64,000 nt of DNA from Kluyveromyces lactis. Its lineage: Eukaryota > Ascomycota > Saccharomycetes > Saccharomycetales > Saccharomycetaceae. The DNA is taken from contig NC_006042.1 in the NCBI RefSeq assembly GCF_000002515.2, forward strand, positions 1,426,001-1,490,000. Reading direction: 5' to 3'. Each line of letters begins with the position of its first letter. The first letter of the stretch is position 1. Under the pieces are notes generated by a model, which was given only the letters and a program-made list of their open reading frames with translations, was not told where the DNA came from and did no database searches. Below are positions 51,113-60,251 of this stretch, piece after piece. Both the position numbers and the translations under genes were made by a program.

Positions 51113-52522
51113 ATGGCACAGCTAAGCAAAGAAGCCAGTGATTTGATGGCTCGTTTGAACATCAAAGAACCTGCAAAAAAGGCATCTGAGGACAATGACA
51201 CAACATCTGAAACTAAGGTTGAGAAGGAAGATGCTAAAGAGACTAAAGCTGAAGAACCAGCAAACAAGGTTATTAACTCTGAATACGAAGTGAAGGTTAA
51301 TCTTGCCGATTTGCAGGCAGATGCAAACTCACCATTGTATAGTGTAAAGTCTTTTGAAGAGCTTGGTCTATCTGAGGAGCTTTTGAAAGGGTTGTATGCA
51401 ATGAAGTTCCAAAAGCCATCTAAGATTCAAGAGAAAGCTTTACCATTATTGATTAGAGATCCTCCACATAACATGATTGCACAATCACAATCTGGTACGG
51501 GTAAGACGGCAGCATTTTCATTGACAATGTTGACTCGTGTAGATCCAAATGTCAATTCAACACAGGCCATCTGTCTATCACCAGCGAGAGAATTGGCTAG
51601 ACAAACTTTAGAAGTTATCCAAGAAATGGGTAAATTTACTAAGACTTCTTCACAATTAGTGGTTCCGGATTCATTCGAAAGAAATAAGCCGATAACTGCA
51701 AACATAGTTGTCGGTACACCTGGTACAGTTCTCGATTTGATTCGTAGAAAAATGTTAAACTTGGGATCAATCAAAGTCTTCGTGTTGGATGAAGCAGATA
51801 ATATGTTAGACAAACAAGGTCTAGGTGATCAATGTATCCGTGTGAAGAAATTTTTACCCAAGACATGTCAATTAGTGTTGTTCTCTGCCACTTTTGATGA
51901 CGGGGTACGTCAATATGCCAAGAAGATCATCCCAACTGCAGTTTCTTTAGAATTACAAAAGAATGAGGTCAACGTTAGTGCCATCAAACAATTGTTCATG
52001 GACTGTGACAACGAAGAACACAAATACACAATATTATCTGAACTTTATGGTCTATTAACCATTGGTTCTTCCATTATTTTCGTGAAAACAAAGCAAACTG
52101 CCAACTTGCTATATGCAAAACTTAAAAAGGAGGGCCACCAGGTATCAATCTTGCATGGTGACTTACAAAGTCAAGATAGAGATAGATTGATCGATGACTT
52201 CAGAGAGGGTAGATCCAAGGTCTTGATCACAACAAACGTTTTAGCTCGTGGTATCGACATACCATCCGTTTCCATGGTCGTCAATTACGATCTCCCTACA
52301 CTACCTAATGGACAAGCAGACCCTTCAACCTATGTTCATAGAATCGGTCGTACCGGTAGATTTGGCCGTACCGGTGTGGCTATTTCATTCATTCACGACA
52401 AGAAATCGTTCGAAGTACTATCGGCTATACAAAAGTACTTTGGTGATATCGAAATTACTAAAGTCCCAACCGATGATCTGGATGAAATGGAAACCATCGT
52501 TAAAAAAGCTTTAAAGGCCTAG
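51113..52522 (+). CDS. DBP5: Dbp5, mRNA export DEAD-box helicase
   Basis: A 469-residue (482 in S. cerevisiae) ATP-dependent RNA helicase that strips export factors from mRNA at the cytoplasmic face of the nuclear pore, activated by Gle1-IP6 and reset by Nup159. The first ATG in frame is 51113 (MAQLSKEASDLM). Residues 1-~85 are acidic and lysine-rich. The core shows the Q motif (FQKPSKIQEKALP), motif I SQSGTGKTAA (~127), PARELARQT, DEAD motif VLDEADNM (~224), SATFDD, LARGIDIPSV and HRIGRTGRFGR. MTH1/STD1 lies upstream, as in S. cerevisiae YOR047C/YOR046C. Confidence 0.97.
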   Translation: MAQLSKEASDLMARLNIKEPAKKASEDNDTTSETKVEKEDAKETKAEEPANKVINSEYEVKVNLADLQADANSPLYSVKSFEELGLSEELLKGLYAMKFQKPSKIQEKALPLLIRDPPHNMIAQSQSGTGKTAAFSLTMLTRVDPNVNSTQAICLSPARELARQTLEVIQEMGKFTKTSSQLVVPDSFERNKPITANIVVGTPGTVLDLIRRKMLNLGSIKVFVLDEADNMLDKQGLGDQCIRVKKFLPKTCQLVLFSATFDDGVRQYAKKIIPTAVSLELQKNEVNVSAIKQLFMDCDNEEHKYTILSELYGLLTIGSSIIFVKTKQTANLLYAKLKKEGHQVSILHGDLQSQDRDRLIDDFREGRSKVLITTNVLARGIDIPSVSMVVNYDLPTLPNGQADPSTYVHRIGRTGRFGRTGVAISFIHDKKSFEVLSAIQKYFGDIEITKVPTDDLDEMETIVKKALKA

Positions 52523-52890
52523 AGAAAAGTACTGTATCTACTTTTATATACATTTTCCCTATTGATACCTTTTACAGTCATAATAATAGTAATCGATTAG
52601 TTGAAATAAAAATCAACTTGACCAAAACATGGAACGGTTTCGACGTGAAGTTACAGATACACATATTTACCACTATCATTCTTTAGTGATTACTGGCACT
52701 ATTGGATGAGGGTCTTCAGCATTGGCATATCTCAAGACCCTATTGCAAAACAGCGGAAATTCTGAAAGGGAAAAATGAAAAATAAAAAAACAAACTATAA
52801 AAATAATGAAATGGCAAAGAGTTTAACCATCTAATAAACCTTGCCCGTATAAACAAAACGGGGCCACCAGCACCAAACAACAACTTCAAG
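52523..52890 (+). promoter_or_regulatory. DBP5 3' region and PMP3 promoter
   Basis: 368 bp between DBP5 and PMP3. A CCCGT...ACGGG inverted pair frames TATAAACAAA about 25-45 bp before the PMP3 ATG. Nothing else stands out. Confidence 0.4.
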
Positions 52891-53301
52891 ATGGATTCTG
52901 CTAAGATTATCAACATTATTATCGGTATGTCAGAATGATGTGAATAGAATTTCTTTTCATACTTCCTGGAATTGAGTGCGCAATTGCATAGCTTCGTGTT
53001 TTAGGTACATATCTGTGATTGCTTACTTAGTCATTTTATTCTTTCCGAAACCATGTTTTTACTAACAAACGCAACAACTATTTTGATAAATGAATGGCGG
53101 TGCCATCTTTAGCCTGCAAGGTTCGAGTTGGTACACATTACATCCGATCAAAATGTTTTATGAACAGCACTATTTTTACCACCAGTCGCCGTCTTTATGG
53201 CCCGTGGTTGGGGTTCCGAATGTATCCTTGATATCATTTTGACCATTCTTTTCTTCTTCCCAGGTATGTTGTATGCTTTGTGGGTTGTCCTACAAAACTA
53301 A
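52891..53301 (+). CDS. PMP3: Pmp3, small plasma membrane proteolipid (spliced)
   Basis: Two exons, 52891-52924 and 53168-53301, join to a 55-residue protein, exactly the length of S. cerevisiae Pmp3. The product begins MDSAKIINIIIALFLPPVAV and continues with FMARGWGSECILDI and FFFPGMLYALWVVLQN. Pmp3/Sna1 proteins (UPF0057) have two membrane helices and limit membrane hyperpolarisation and cation influx. Splicing signals are GTATGT at 52925 and TACTAAC at 53060-53066, with the acceptor CAG ending at 53167. Exon 1 ends after the first base of an Ala codon. The S. cerevisiae gene has no intron. Position next to MTH1/STD1 and IRC23/BSC2 equals YDR277C-YDR276C-YDR275W. Confidence 0.93.
52925..53167 (+). 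other. Spliceosomal intron of PMP3
   Basis: 243 nt, with consensus 5' splice site GTATGT and branch site TACTAAC (53060-53066). The branch A is about 100 nt from the used acceptor, longer than usual. Three nearer AGs (53111-53112, 53119-53120, 53125-53126) must be skipped to keep the PMP3 frame. Confidence 0.88.
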
Positions 53302-53992
53302 ATAAATTAAGTGCGTGCGATATTCATCGTTAACTGTTTCATCTTAATCTATTTACAACTCTAATTTGAACTAATTGTGTTTCACAGTTCGATACATTTT
53401 ATTATATTCCCTCTCCCATTCTTATCTTTTTTTTTTCCCTTACAACTTTGATCTTTAACAAAGCGTCCTGGTGCATCCTTTACTGATTATTCAATATTTT
53501 AGGAAGAGTGTCGACTTATCCCATTTAACAGCTTTATTGACATTTATTTCACTCAATGATGCTGTAAATTAGTTTAAAACCAAAAACCTATTATAATTAA
53601 AACTAAAAAAAGAAGAAATAGTCTTGATGAAAAAGCACAAACAGAGACCCCATTTATCTAGTTTTCTAGACTATTTATGGCTTGAGTTTTATTCCCTATT
53701 GGAAATGACTCCTGTCTATCGTTTGTAACAGTTTATATTTCAATATTATTAAACATTAATTCTTTGCTCTAATACAAAAATCAGTAGTAATGATGTTTAA
53801 GTTACACATTATACTTATTGAGTATGTATATATATACAGGTCATTAAAGATTCATCATATCAAGCACACTTCCAGCCTTAGTTTGTATTTTTTTCCAATT
53901 CAATATGATTTATTGTTTAGCCACCACAAATCGCATCCGTGGACAAGGATAAGAAATCAAGTCTAATGAGCGGGATTCAAAAGCTATCAAAA
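53302..53992. other. Convergent intergenic region PMP3/TOM6
   Basis: 691 bp between converging genes, AT-rich. It holds a Puf3-like site on the TOM6 strand (53831-53838) within a TATGTATATATATACA stretch. No ORF or RNA gene is supported. Confidence 0.45.
53831..53838 (-). promoter_or_regulatory. Puf3-type site (TGTATATA) behind TOM6
   Basis: On the minus strand the sequence reads CCTGTATATA, fitting the Puf3 consensus with C at -2. It starts 155 nt after the TOM6 stop. The surrounding TA-rich sequence makes a chance match more likely than at COX17. Confidence 0.45.
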
Positions 53993-54163
53993 TTATAGTT
54001 GTGGGGACAACAATTCAATGACTGATGATTGAATGAAAGCAACACCAGCAGCAAACAAAGCAGTATGGACTAACACTGGGAAAGCTGGAGTTTGCTTGAA
54101 TTGATCGAATTTTGATTCAGAAGCTGGAGCAGAAGGAGCTGGGGCACCTGGAATACCAAACAT
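53993..54163 (-). CDS. TOM6: Tom6, small subunit of the mitochondrial TOM complex
   Basis: A 56-residue tail-anchored protein (61 in S. cerevisiae) that stabilises the Tom40-Tom22 outer-membrane translocase. It starts MFGIPGAPAPSAPASESKFD, has a hydrophilic segment, then one membrane helix (~29-48, FPVLVHTALFAAGVAFIQSS), and ends with ELLSPQL, close to the S. cerevisiae C-terminus. Start ATG 54163-54161, stop TAA 53995-53993. Its place between DBP5 and an IRC23-like gene matches YOR046C-YOR045W-YOR044W. A palindromic pair of Reb1 sites lies ~190-215 bp upstream. Confidence 0.93.
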   Translation of the reverse strand: MFGIPGAPAPSAPASESKFDQFKQTPAFPVLVHTALFAAGVAFIQSSVIELLSPQL

Positions 54164-54700
54164 TTTTTAGTATTGTAGAACTGGTAAGAATCGGTAGTGT
54201 CTGGCAAAAACAACAGTAATCAAACAAACGGTACTAGATTGTTATATAAAGGTTTTGGACAATGATCATTGTATGCAGCTAAACATTATTTCAATCTCAA
54301 ATTTTCTGTTTGACGATTATCAACTTTTCATGAGGAAATATAGCTGGATTGGTTCCGGGTAAATGTTACCCGGAACGGAATCTTTATCCTGAACGGTTAT
54401 GCAGTTCAGTGTAACACTGTGTGCCGCAGGCAAATAAGGTTGCCTCTACCATAAGGGAACATAAATTAATGTAATGTTTATTCCGAACTTACATAAATAT
54501 AGATGTTCTATTCAGTAGCTTTATAAACTAGATTTTTGAATAATGTGTATACTATTGATTTTTCATTTATTGTTGAGTTGTTAGTATTTGCCATTATTTG
54601 ACATTTCTATGTAGTGTAATAAGACCAGCTTTTTTGTATGCGATTTCTGTAAATATTTAAAGAATGGGATAGCGTCCTGAAAGAAATAGAAAGGAAGGTT
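54164..54700 (-). promoter_or_regulatory. TOM6 promoter and IRC23-like 3' region
   Basis: 537 bp between two minus-strand genes. It contains the palindromic Reb1 pair at 54352-54376 and, on the minus strand, an exact TACTAAC branch-site heptamer (54580-54586) that may belong to an intron at the end of the IRC23-like gene. Confidence 0.5.
54352..54376. promoter_or_regulatory. Perfect palindrome of two Reb1 sites
   Basis: GTTCCGGGTAA and TTACCCGGAAC are exact reverse complements separated by ATG. Each arm holds a complete Reb1 consensus (TTACCCGG) plus three further matching bases. It lies ~190 bp upstream of the TOM6 ATG. Confidence 0.75.
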
Positions 54701-54952
54701 TTATAACTCACCTCGATGGAACAGTTTATGTTTCCCAGAAGGAATTCCTTTTACTCTCCCATTAAAGCAGTTTTTCCCCAGGCCATTCCTGGCAACTCTG
54801 TATGTGTATAACGAGAAATCATAGCAAGATAGCATGACCACCGGGATGAGAAATAGCCATGCTATTGTTCTGCAGAATGTCTGAAAGATCTTCCAGAATA
54901 TGTATATCAACGTCTTGAACAAATCTATCATTGTCAGTAGATGCTCATCCAT
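54701..54952 (-). CDS. IRC23: Irc23/Bsc2-family small ER membrane protein
   Basis: An 83-residue open frame from the ATG at 54952 (MDEHLLTMIDLFK). One long hydrophobic region (~residues 8-50) contains FCRTIAWLFLIPVVML followed by YDFSLYTYRVARNG, which resembles the Irc23/Bsc2 family as I recall it. Function is unknown; Irc23 is ER-localised and its loss raises Rad52 foci. Position supports the call (between TOM6 and WHI2). The gene structure is uncertain: known relatives are longer (157 and 235 residues). The frame is open for 56 codons upstream of the ATG, and a GTGAGT-TACTAAC pair at the 3' end could splice on a second exon (54508-54551). Confidence 0.65.
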   Translation of the reverse strand: MDEHLLTMIDLFKTLIYIFWKIFQTFCRTIAWLFLIPVVMLSCYDFSLYTYRVARNGLGKNCFNGRVKGIPSGKHKLFHRGEL

Positions 54953-55760
54953 GATGATACAGCGTTTGGAGTATTGGATCCCCTTCAAGATGTGGTGCGA
55001 CCCCTGTGACTTATAATTCTTGGCCTTTTGCTTTTTATCAATGTTTAGATCAGATGATGAAAGTGGTAAAATTTCTTTATTGGTGAAGGGAGTCTTTTGC
55101 CCTTTAAAATCTTGAATTTTTCAATATTCCTGCAAAACGTGTATAACCAAGGTGACTTCTCTTGCCATGTGTAAAAACGAGAAAAAACTACAACAAAAAC
55201 AGTAGGTAAGGATTTACTGATAAACTCATCGAGGGCGAATGGAATCTTAAGCAGGCTCTTTTCTGGTGTATTTAATTGTTCTTCATAACTAATTTATCAA
55301 GGAATAAAAATACAATTAGTTTTATATCTGAAAGAATATAATTTATATATTGGAACATGCACATATGGGGAAGAGGGCAGCTTGTACGGCTTCTGCTTGA
55401 TTCAAGTTTAGTATTTATAACCAATCATGGAATCTCGAGAGAACAATGAAACCGCTCGGACAGGAGAAACTTGAACTACTTACAGATGGGTAATAATTAT
55501 AGTCTTTGCAGTAAAAGAAAGAAAAAGCATTGTAAACGTAAAGTTTCCATGTGTGCAGCAGTATCAGAATAGTGTTGAAAAATGTGGTGCTAACAAATAA
55601 AAGGGGACAAAATAACTGTCTGATGATCTATCGAGTGTGGTGAATTGATTAAAAGAAAAACGGTTTTAGTATTTTTTTTTTTTGGTTTTTGTGTAATGAT
55701 TGTGTGTGTGTGTGTATTGAAATGGATAAGAGTGTTCTATCTGTATGTTTCTTTTACATA
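54953..55760 (-). other. Spacer between IRC23-like gene and WHI2
   Basis: 808 bp between two minus-strand genes. Near the IRC23-like gene an ATG at 55168 opens a 15-codon frame that ends in TGA and continues in phase into that gene. Near WHI2 there is a T12 run (55672-55683) and a (TG)n microsatellite (55701-55715). Nothing else is supported. Confidence 0.45.
55701..55715. repeat. (TG)n microsatellite
   Basis: Seven and a half TG units just downstream of the WHI2 stop, following a T-rich tract. Confidence 0.75.
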
Positions 55761-57137
55761 TCATTGGATACCAATAACGGACAATTCAAGGGTCCATACC
55801 CTTCTAATGTGTATTTTGACAGGTACTTTCAGTTTTTGGATTTTGCTATTATCTGGGAAGATGGTTAAAGTGTCATTTTCAAAGATTGCAGGGAAGTCAA
55901 CTTCCAAATCAACGAGCTCTTGACCCCACCAACACTTTCTTGCAGGTTTCTTCCAAAACAATAATAGTTTTGTGTTGATGTCTGGTTTCGGGACCAATTC
56001 GTACAAGGTTGGAGATTCATTTGCTCGTTGTCTTGATGCAGATCTGTTTCGTGATCTGGAACGAGAGCGAACATTTTCACTGAATACAGACAATCTCGAT
56101 TTACGTTTAACATCAGTCCGTGAGGGAGTTGGTGTTAACTTCATGTTAGAACTTGTGTCATTTGTCATTGTGGACGCAATACTTTTTTGATCATCGTCGT
56201 ACTTTGCCTTAGCGACTGCGACTGCATCTCTGAATTCTTGAGTTGTCTCATTGGCAAGTCTACAAAGAGACAACGAACTTATGACAGTCTTATCCATCTC
56301 TTGACTTCTGTTACCCCACACAGATTCAGTTTTAAACCCTGATGAACATAGCATATCCATCAAATGTTGTTCAGCTGACCCCAACTTCACAGTACCTGTA
56401 CTGGACTTGGTCCCATCAACTTGATTCGATTTTGTTGGTTTCTTGGCCCTATTCGAGGACTTCAACCCCAAGAATACAGATGTTTGCTTCAACAAATGGC
56501 TGCCAGCAGCCAGTTTGATTTGCACCATCAAGTTATGCAAGAGTTCCTCTTTCTCCATATCAGATGATCCTTCTGGATATTCTACGGAGACTTGTGGCAC
56601 ACAATAGTAATCCAAATCTTCTCTTAATACGATAATACCAGGTTTTTCATGCAAGATCTCTGATTCCTGTGAACTGCTTGAATTATTCGAAGAACCAAAA
56701 TTGAAAAAGTTATTCCCACCGCTTGAACTACCATTGGTGCCTTTACGATTAAAGATTTCATTGACTGGGAAATTTAAATAATCTGTGTGTGCTTGATTGT
56801 ACACGTCCATAATGTATTCAAAACATTCCGTAGAAAAGTTAGGTATGTAAACTTCATCATCTGGGGTCAAATTAGTAATGATTTGACCATCCCTATCCAT
56901 GAATACACCACTGGGGAAAAGGCAAAGCAACAACGATTCTGGCAAAGACATCAATTGAGTGCGTGTGATGTAATAATGCTTCTCCTGAATATTCAAATGG
57001 ATAAGTGTATCCTCCTCATTATACTGTTCGTAATCAATATATGACCCATCTTGTCCAAGCAGTGCACCAGAAGCACCCCCACCATCTGGAGTAACTTGCG
57101 TTATAATCGACTGCGTTTGAGGCTGGTTCTGACTCAT
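55761..57137 (-). CDS. WHI2: Whi2, stress-response activator of Psr phosphatases
   Basis: A 458-residue protein (486 in S. cerevisiae) that binds Psr1/Psr2 to activate Msn2-dependent stress transcription and to dampen TORC1 and Ras-PKA signalling when amino acids are low. A BTB/KCTD-like domain spans ~residues 40-165, with visible IHLNIQEKHYYITRTQLMSLPESLLLCLFP, DEVYIPNFSTECFEYIMDVYNQ and the later REDLDYYCVP. The middle has a QHLMDMLCSSGF segment and an S/R-rich stretch (RSRSRSRNRSASRQR). The C-terminus (LLLFWKKPARKCWW) is conserved. Start ATG at 57137-57135. Its phosphatase partner PSR is 40 kb to the left. Confidence 0.95.
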   Translation of the reverse strand: MSQNQPQTQSIITQVTPDGGGASGALLGQDGSYIDYEQYNEEDTLIHLNIQEKHYYITRTQLMSLPESLLLCLFPSGVFMDRDGQIITNLTPDDEVYIPNFSTECFEYIMDVYNQAHTDYLNFPVNEIFNRKGTNGSSSGGNNFFNFGSSNNSSSSQESEILHEKPGIIVLREDLDYYCVPQVSVEYPEGSSDMEKEELLHNLMVQIKLAAGSHLLKQTSVFLGLKSSNRAKKPTKSNQVDGTKSSTGTVKLGSAEQHLMDMLCSSGFKTESVWGNRSQEMDKTVISSLSLCRLANETTQEFRDAVAVAKAKYDDDQKSIASTMTNDTSSNMKLTPTPSRTDVKRKSRLSVFSENVRSRSRSRNRSASRQRANESPTLYELVPKPDINTKLLLFWKKPARKCWWGQELVDLEVDFPAIFENDTLTIFPDNSKIQKLKVPVKIHIRRVWTLELSVIGIQ

Positions 57138-58382
57138 TGTCCTTCTCTATCAAAAATTAAAAAAAAATAGTGTCCTTAATAATCGTTCCAGTAAACAATA
57201 TAGCTTGCAAACAGAATAACAATTCACAAAGATGAATCAACTTGTAACTTACAGTCAATCTAAGATCAGTAAATGAATCAGCTAACAATAGAATAGCCCT
57301 TTTTTCCTTTTCTTTTCCGTGCAAGCTACACAAATATTATACCAAAAAACAAAGTGAAAAGACACTTGTAGCTTCCTTGCTTCACTCCTTCCTTTCCCCT
57401 TAGTAATACTAGGAACAGGATAGTGCGTCAAATATCTCAAAGCAGAATTACTGATTTTCAGCTATTTCGTTTGCCAAGAGTATCCAAAAGAATTGAAATT
57501 AAAAGCGAACAATAATCTTGTAAAGCACTCATCATTCCAACACTAGAATGTACGAACATCTAATTATTTCATAGTATTCTCGATTTTAATTTTTTTTTTA
57601 TTTTTTCTCTCTTTCAAGTTGCTGCTGTTTCGATGAGATGGCCAAGAAACTGGTGAACAAAGTCACGGTAGGGTAATATACAAGGCAAGATTGTTGCTGA
57701 TGCCGTACGGCGTTCGTTTTCTGTAGGCGACGAGTGTTCAGATTATGGTGAAATCCCACGAATTAACGTTGAATGCCTAGTTTACTGGTATAAATCTGTT
57801 TTGAGACCACTTTATCAACCCTAACACGGTTTAAACTCTAGTATTTCCCACTGTTGTCTTTTCGAAATGTCGCTTCTTGAATTTTAGTAACAGGGAAAAA
57901 CTGAAAATTTTATTGGTCTTTCCTATATAAGAGGATGAGATGATGTCCTTCATAAGAAGTAGCCGAGTTTCCTCTACGTGGCTGGAACATTGAACGAACA
58001 GGAATAAGTGAAGGGTAGGTGCCACACATATTCTTGTCTCTGAATACGTTCAGTTGTGATGGTTCAATTACATCTTGATTTGTGTGTTTTTTTATCTTTT
58101 GAAGGATCAAAAGAATCATTACTGAATGTGGATTCATGTAAAATGTCTTACCTAACTAAACACAGGTATCCCCTCGAGATGATGAGATATATCATTATTA
58201 ACCTTATCTACATTATCTGAAAGTTTAAATTTCAATTGAAGATAAACATGTACAACAATAGCTGAATTTTTTTAAAATACTCGATGTGGTGACAACTGTG
58301 TTCTGGAAGTAGTAAATATACGTCTTGTTGCTTGAGGAAATAATATTTAAGTAGTGGTCAGTTGTACAAACACAACCTGCGA
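57138..58382 (-). promoter_or_regulatory. WHI2 promoter and CUE5 3' region
   Basis: 1.25 kb between two minus-strand genes. It holds A/T and pyrimidine tracts near 57590-57615, a CGATGAGATGG PAC-like motif near 57633, and no convincing ORF or RNA gene. Confidence 0.4.
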
Positions 58383-59666
58383 TTAAATATCCAAATCAGA
58401 ATCTGTGATAATATCTTGATCTTCTAACGTGATTGGCCCTTCTGTGTTCTTATTGCTTGCAGTTGGAGTTACAAGCTTTACATCGGATTTTTCTTCGGTT
58501 GAGGCAGTTTTGTCCGTGCTTGTGTTTAATTTAGAAGTGGGTGTGGATCTTGTTGGAGATTCACTGTGCGGTGCCAAGGTTTTCAAAGGAGAACGGTTAT
58601 TCTTACCCCTTACTTGTTCTGGAGTGTCTATGTATGTTGTCTCTGCTACGACTTTCTTGGCCCTTGATGGTAATTGGGGTGGGATATCGTCATCAGATCC
58701 AAAATCTAGATCATCGTTGTGCAATGAGATCCCAGCATTTTGTAATTTCGTTTGGCCATCGACGTTGTCATTGCCATCACGGTAACGATCTCCGAAGGAG
58801 TTAAACCTCGACTGAGAATATTTTGGACGGGATTCGGAATAATTTGGATCGTCATCCACCAGATTCTTGGTGATGCCACTGAACCATGTACTGATCTTTT
58901 TACCAGTTTCCTGGATATTACGGTTCAAATTTTCACGAATCTGGGGTAACTCCTTATCGACGAAATTACTGAACACATCGTCTTCACCGTCATCTTCGAA
59001 ATTGTCATAGCCGTCAGAATCACGTCTTCCCTTTGGTGGAATTGCACCTGCTCCGTACCTCCTCTCGTAATCACGTTCACGTTGTCTGATTCTACGCTCG
59101 CGTGCGGTTCTCTCCGAAGCGCTATTGCCATGTTTGTTGAATTTCTTATCCAATTGACGAGCCAATTCTTCGTCCTGCTCTAACTGCGTTTTTGGCTCAC
59201 GTCTTACACCACGAGTTGGCGCTTGCACCGGTCTAGTTGGTAATGGAGCCTCTTTTTCAAAGTCAGGGTCCGATATGAATAAAAGAGCGTTGAAAGCAGG
59301 ATCCAACTGGCCCTGAGAAGCAATTAACACTGCCTTCACATATTTCTCCTCAATGTTTGGGAACGCTTCCTTCAATTGTTTTAACATAGGATTTTCCTTT
59401 TCACTCTGTTCTTCTGGAGAAACCGATTTTCTTACAGGCAAGGGAGGTGCTGAATCGTCCTCGTCCTCCTGACCGTGATCTTGCCCTTCCTCCTGTTTTT
59501 CAGCTTTTTTCACGTTCTCTGTTTCGGTTTCAGTGTCTGCTGGAACTTCTGCTTCTACATTTGAAGCCTTAGTTGCCGCTTCTTCAACTGTTTCCTTGAC
59601 ATCTTCGATCTTCTTGTCTTCATTAGAATCAACGTCAATTGCGACGTCTTCAACTTTGTCACTCAT
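58383..59666 (-). CDS. CUE5: Cue5-type ubiquitin-binding autophagy receptor
   Basis: A 427-residue protein with one CUE domain (~residues 92-135: NPMLKQLKEAFPNIEEKYVKAVLIASQGQLDPAFNALLFISDP, split here at the conserved FP and LL pairs). Cue5 (411 residues) links ubiquitinated aggregates and proteasomes to Atg8 for autophagy. The N-terminal ~85 residues are acidic; the segment after CUE is basic and RR-rich (SERTARERRIRQRERDYERRY), and the rest is disordered. I cannot point to a clear Atg8-interacting motif; FSGI at ~residue 268 is only a loose fit. S. cerevisiae also has the paralog DON1; one gene is here, between WHI2 and GLO2/4 as for CUE5. Confidence 0.92.
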   Translation of the reverse strand: MSDKVEDVAIDVDSNEDKKIEDVKETVEEAATKASNVEAEVPADTETETENVKKAEKQEEGQDHGQEDEDDSAPPLPVRKSVSPEEQSEKENPMLKQLKEAFPNIEEKYVKAVLIASQGQLDPAFNALLFISDPDFEKEAPLPTRPVQAPTRGVRREPKTQLEQDEELARQLDKKFNKHGNSASERTARERRIRQRERDYERRYGAGAIPPKGRRDSDGYDNFEDDGEDDVFSNFVDKELPQIRENLNRNIQETGKKISTWFSGITKNLVDDDPNYSESRPKYSQSRFNSFGDRYRDGNDNVDGQTKLQNAGISLHNDDLDFGSDDDIPPQLPSRAKKVVAETTYIDTPEQVRGKNNRSPLKTLAPHSESPTRSTPTSKLNTSTDKTASTEEKSDVKLVTPTASNKNTEGPITLEDQDIITDSDLDI

Positions 59667-59874
59667 GGTTATATTAGATCTTTCTAATCAAAAAGAATTT
59701 GCACCTGTAATTTATCTTCTTCTAATATCCTGGTTGGTTCTGTAATTGAATATTGGCGAGATTCTGCACGGATATGTTCTAATAGGGGTTCTGGTTTTGC
59801 AGTCCTAAAGAATCTATATATATTCTTCCTATAATTCCTATTTCTTTCCCACATCATCCTGTCCATTCGGTTAT

Positions 59875-59882
59875 CCGGGTAA
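59875..59882 (-). promoter_or_regulatory. Reb1 site upstream of CUE5
   Basis: CCGGGTAA, the reverse of TTACCCGG, 209 bp upstream of the CUE5 start, a common Reb1 distance. Confidence 0.55.
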
Positions 59883-60232
59883 GGGCCTTATTTTTTTTCA
59901 CTTTTTCATCTCATCACGTCAAAGTTGAAGAAAATAGTTTGGACTATATAAAGAGGAAGACTTTAAAGAGGTGCTTGTAATCTCTCTTAATACTATATCA
60001 CTCTGTCATTTTACCTTTATAGATCTTGATATATTTGTTTTTTTTTCCTAACTCCTCGGAATCTTATTATTCTCTGTTTAGATAAGAACTTGGCGATCAG
60101 GGGTCCTTCTAACCTGATACATCGTCGAGCGTGGACAACAGAGAGAAATTAGATGCCGTTGGTTAAAAAAAACTTTCTGGCATATAGTTTAACATAGGGC
60201 TGAATTCGTGCCGGCTTGCTGGTTCGTATGAA

Positions 60233-60251
60233 CTGGATGTTTTGCATCCAG
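60233..60251. other. Perfect short hairpin in the spacer behind GLO2/4
   Basis: CTGGATG, a 5-base TTTTG loop, then CATCCAG. It lies about 155 nt after the GLO2/4 stop. It may be part of the transcript end or of no consequence. Confidence 0.4.
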
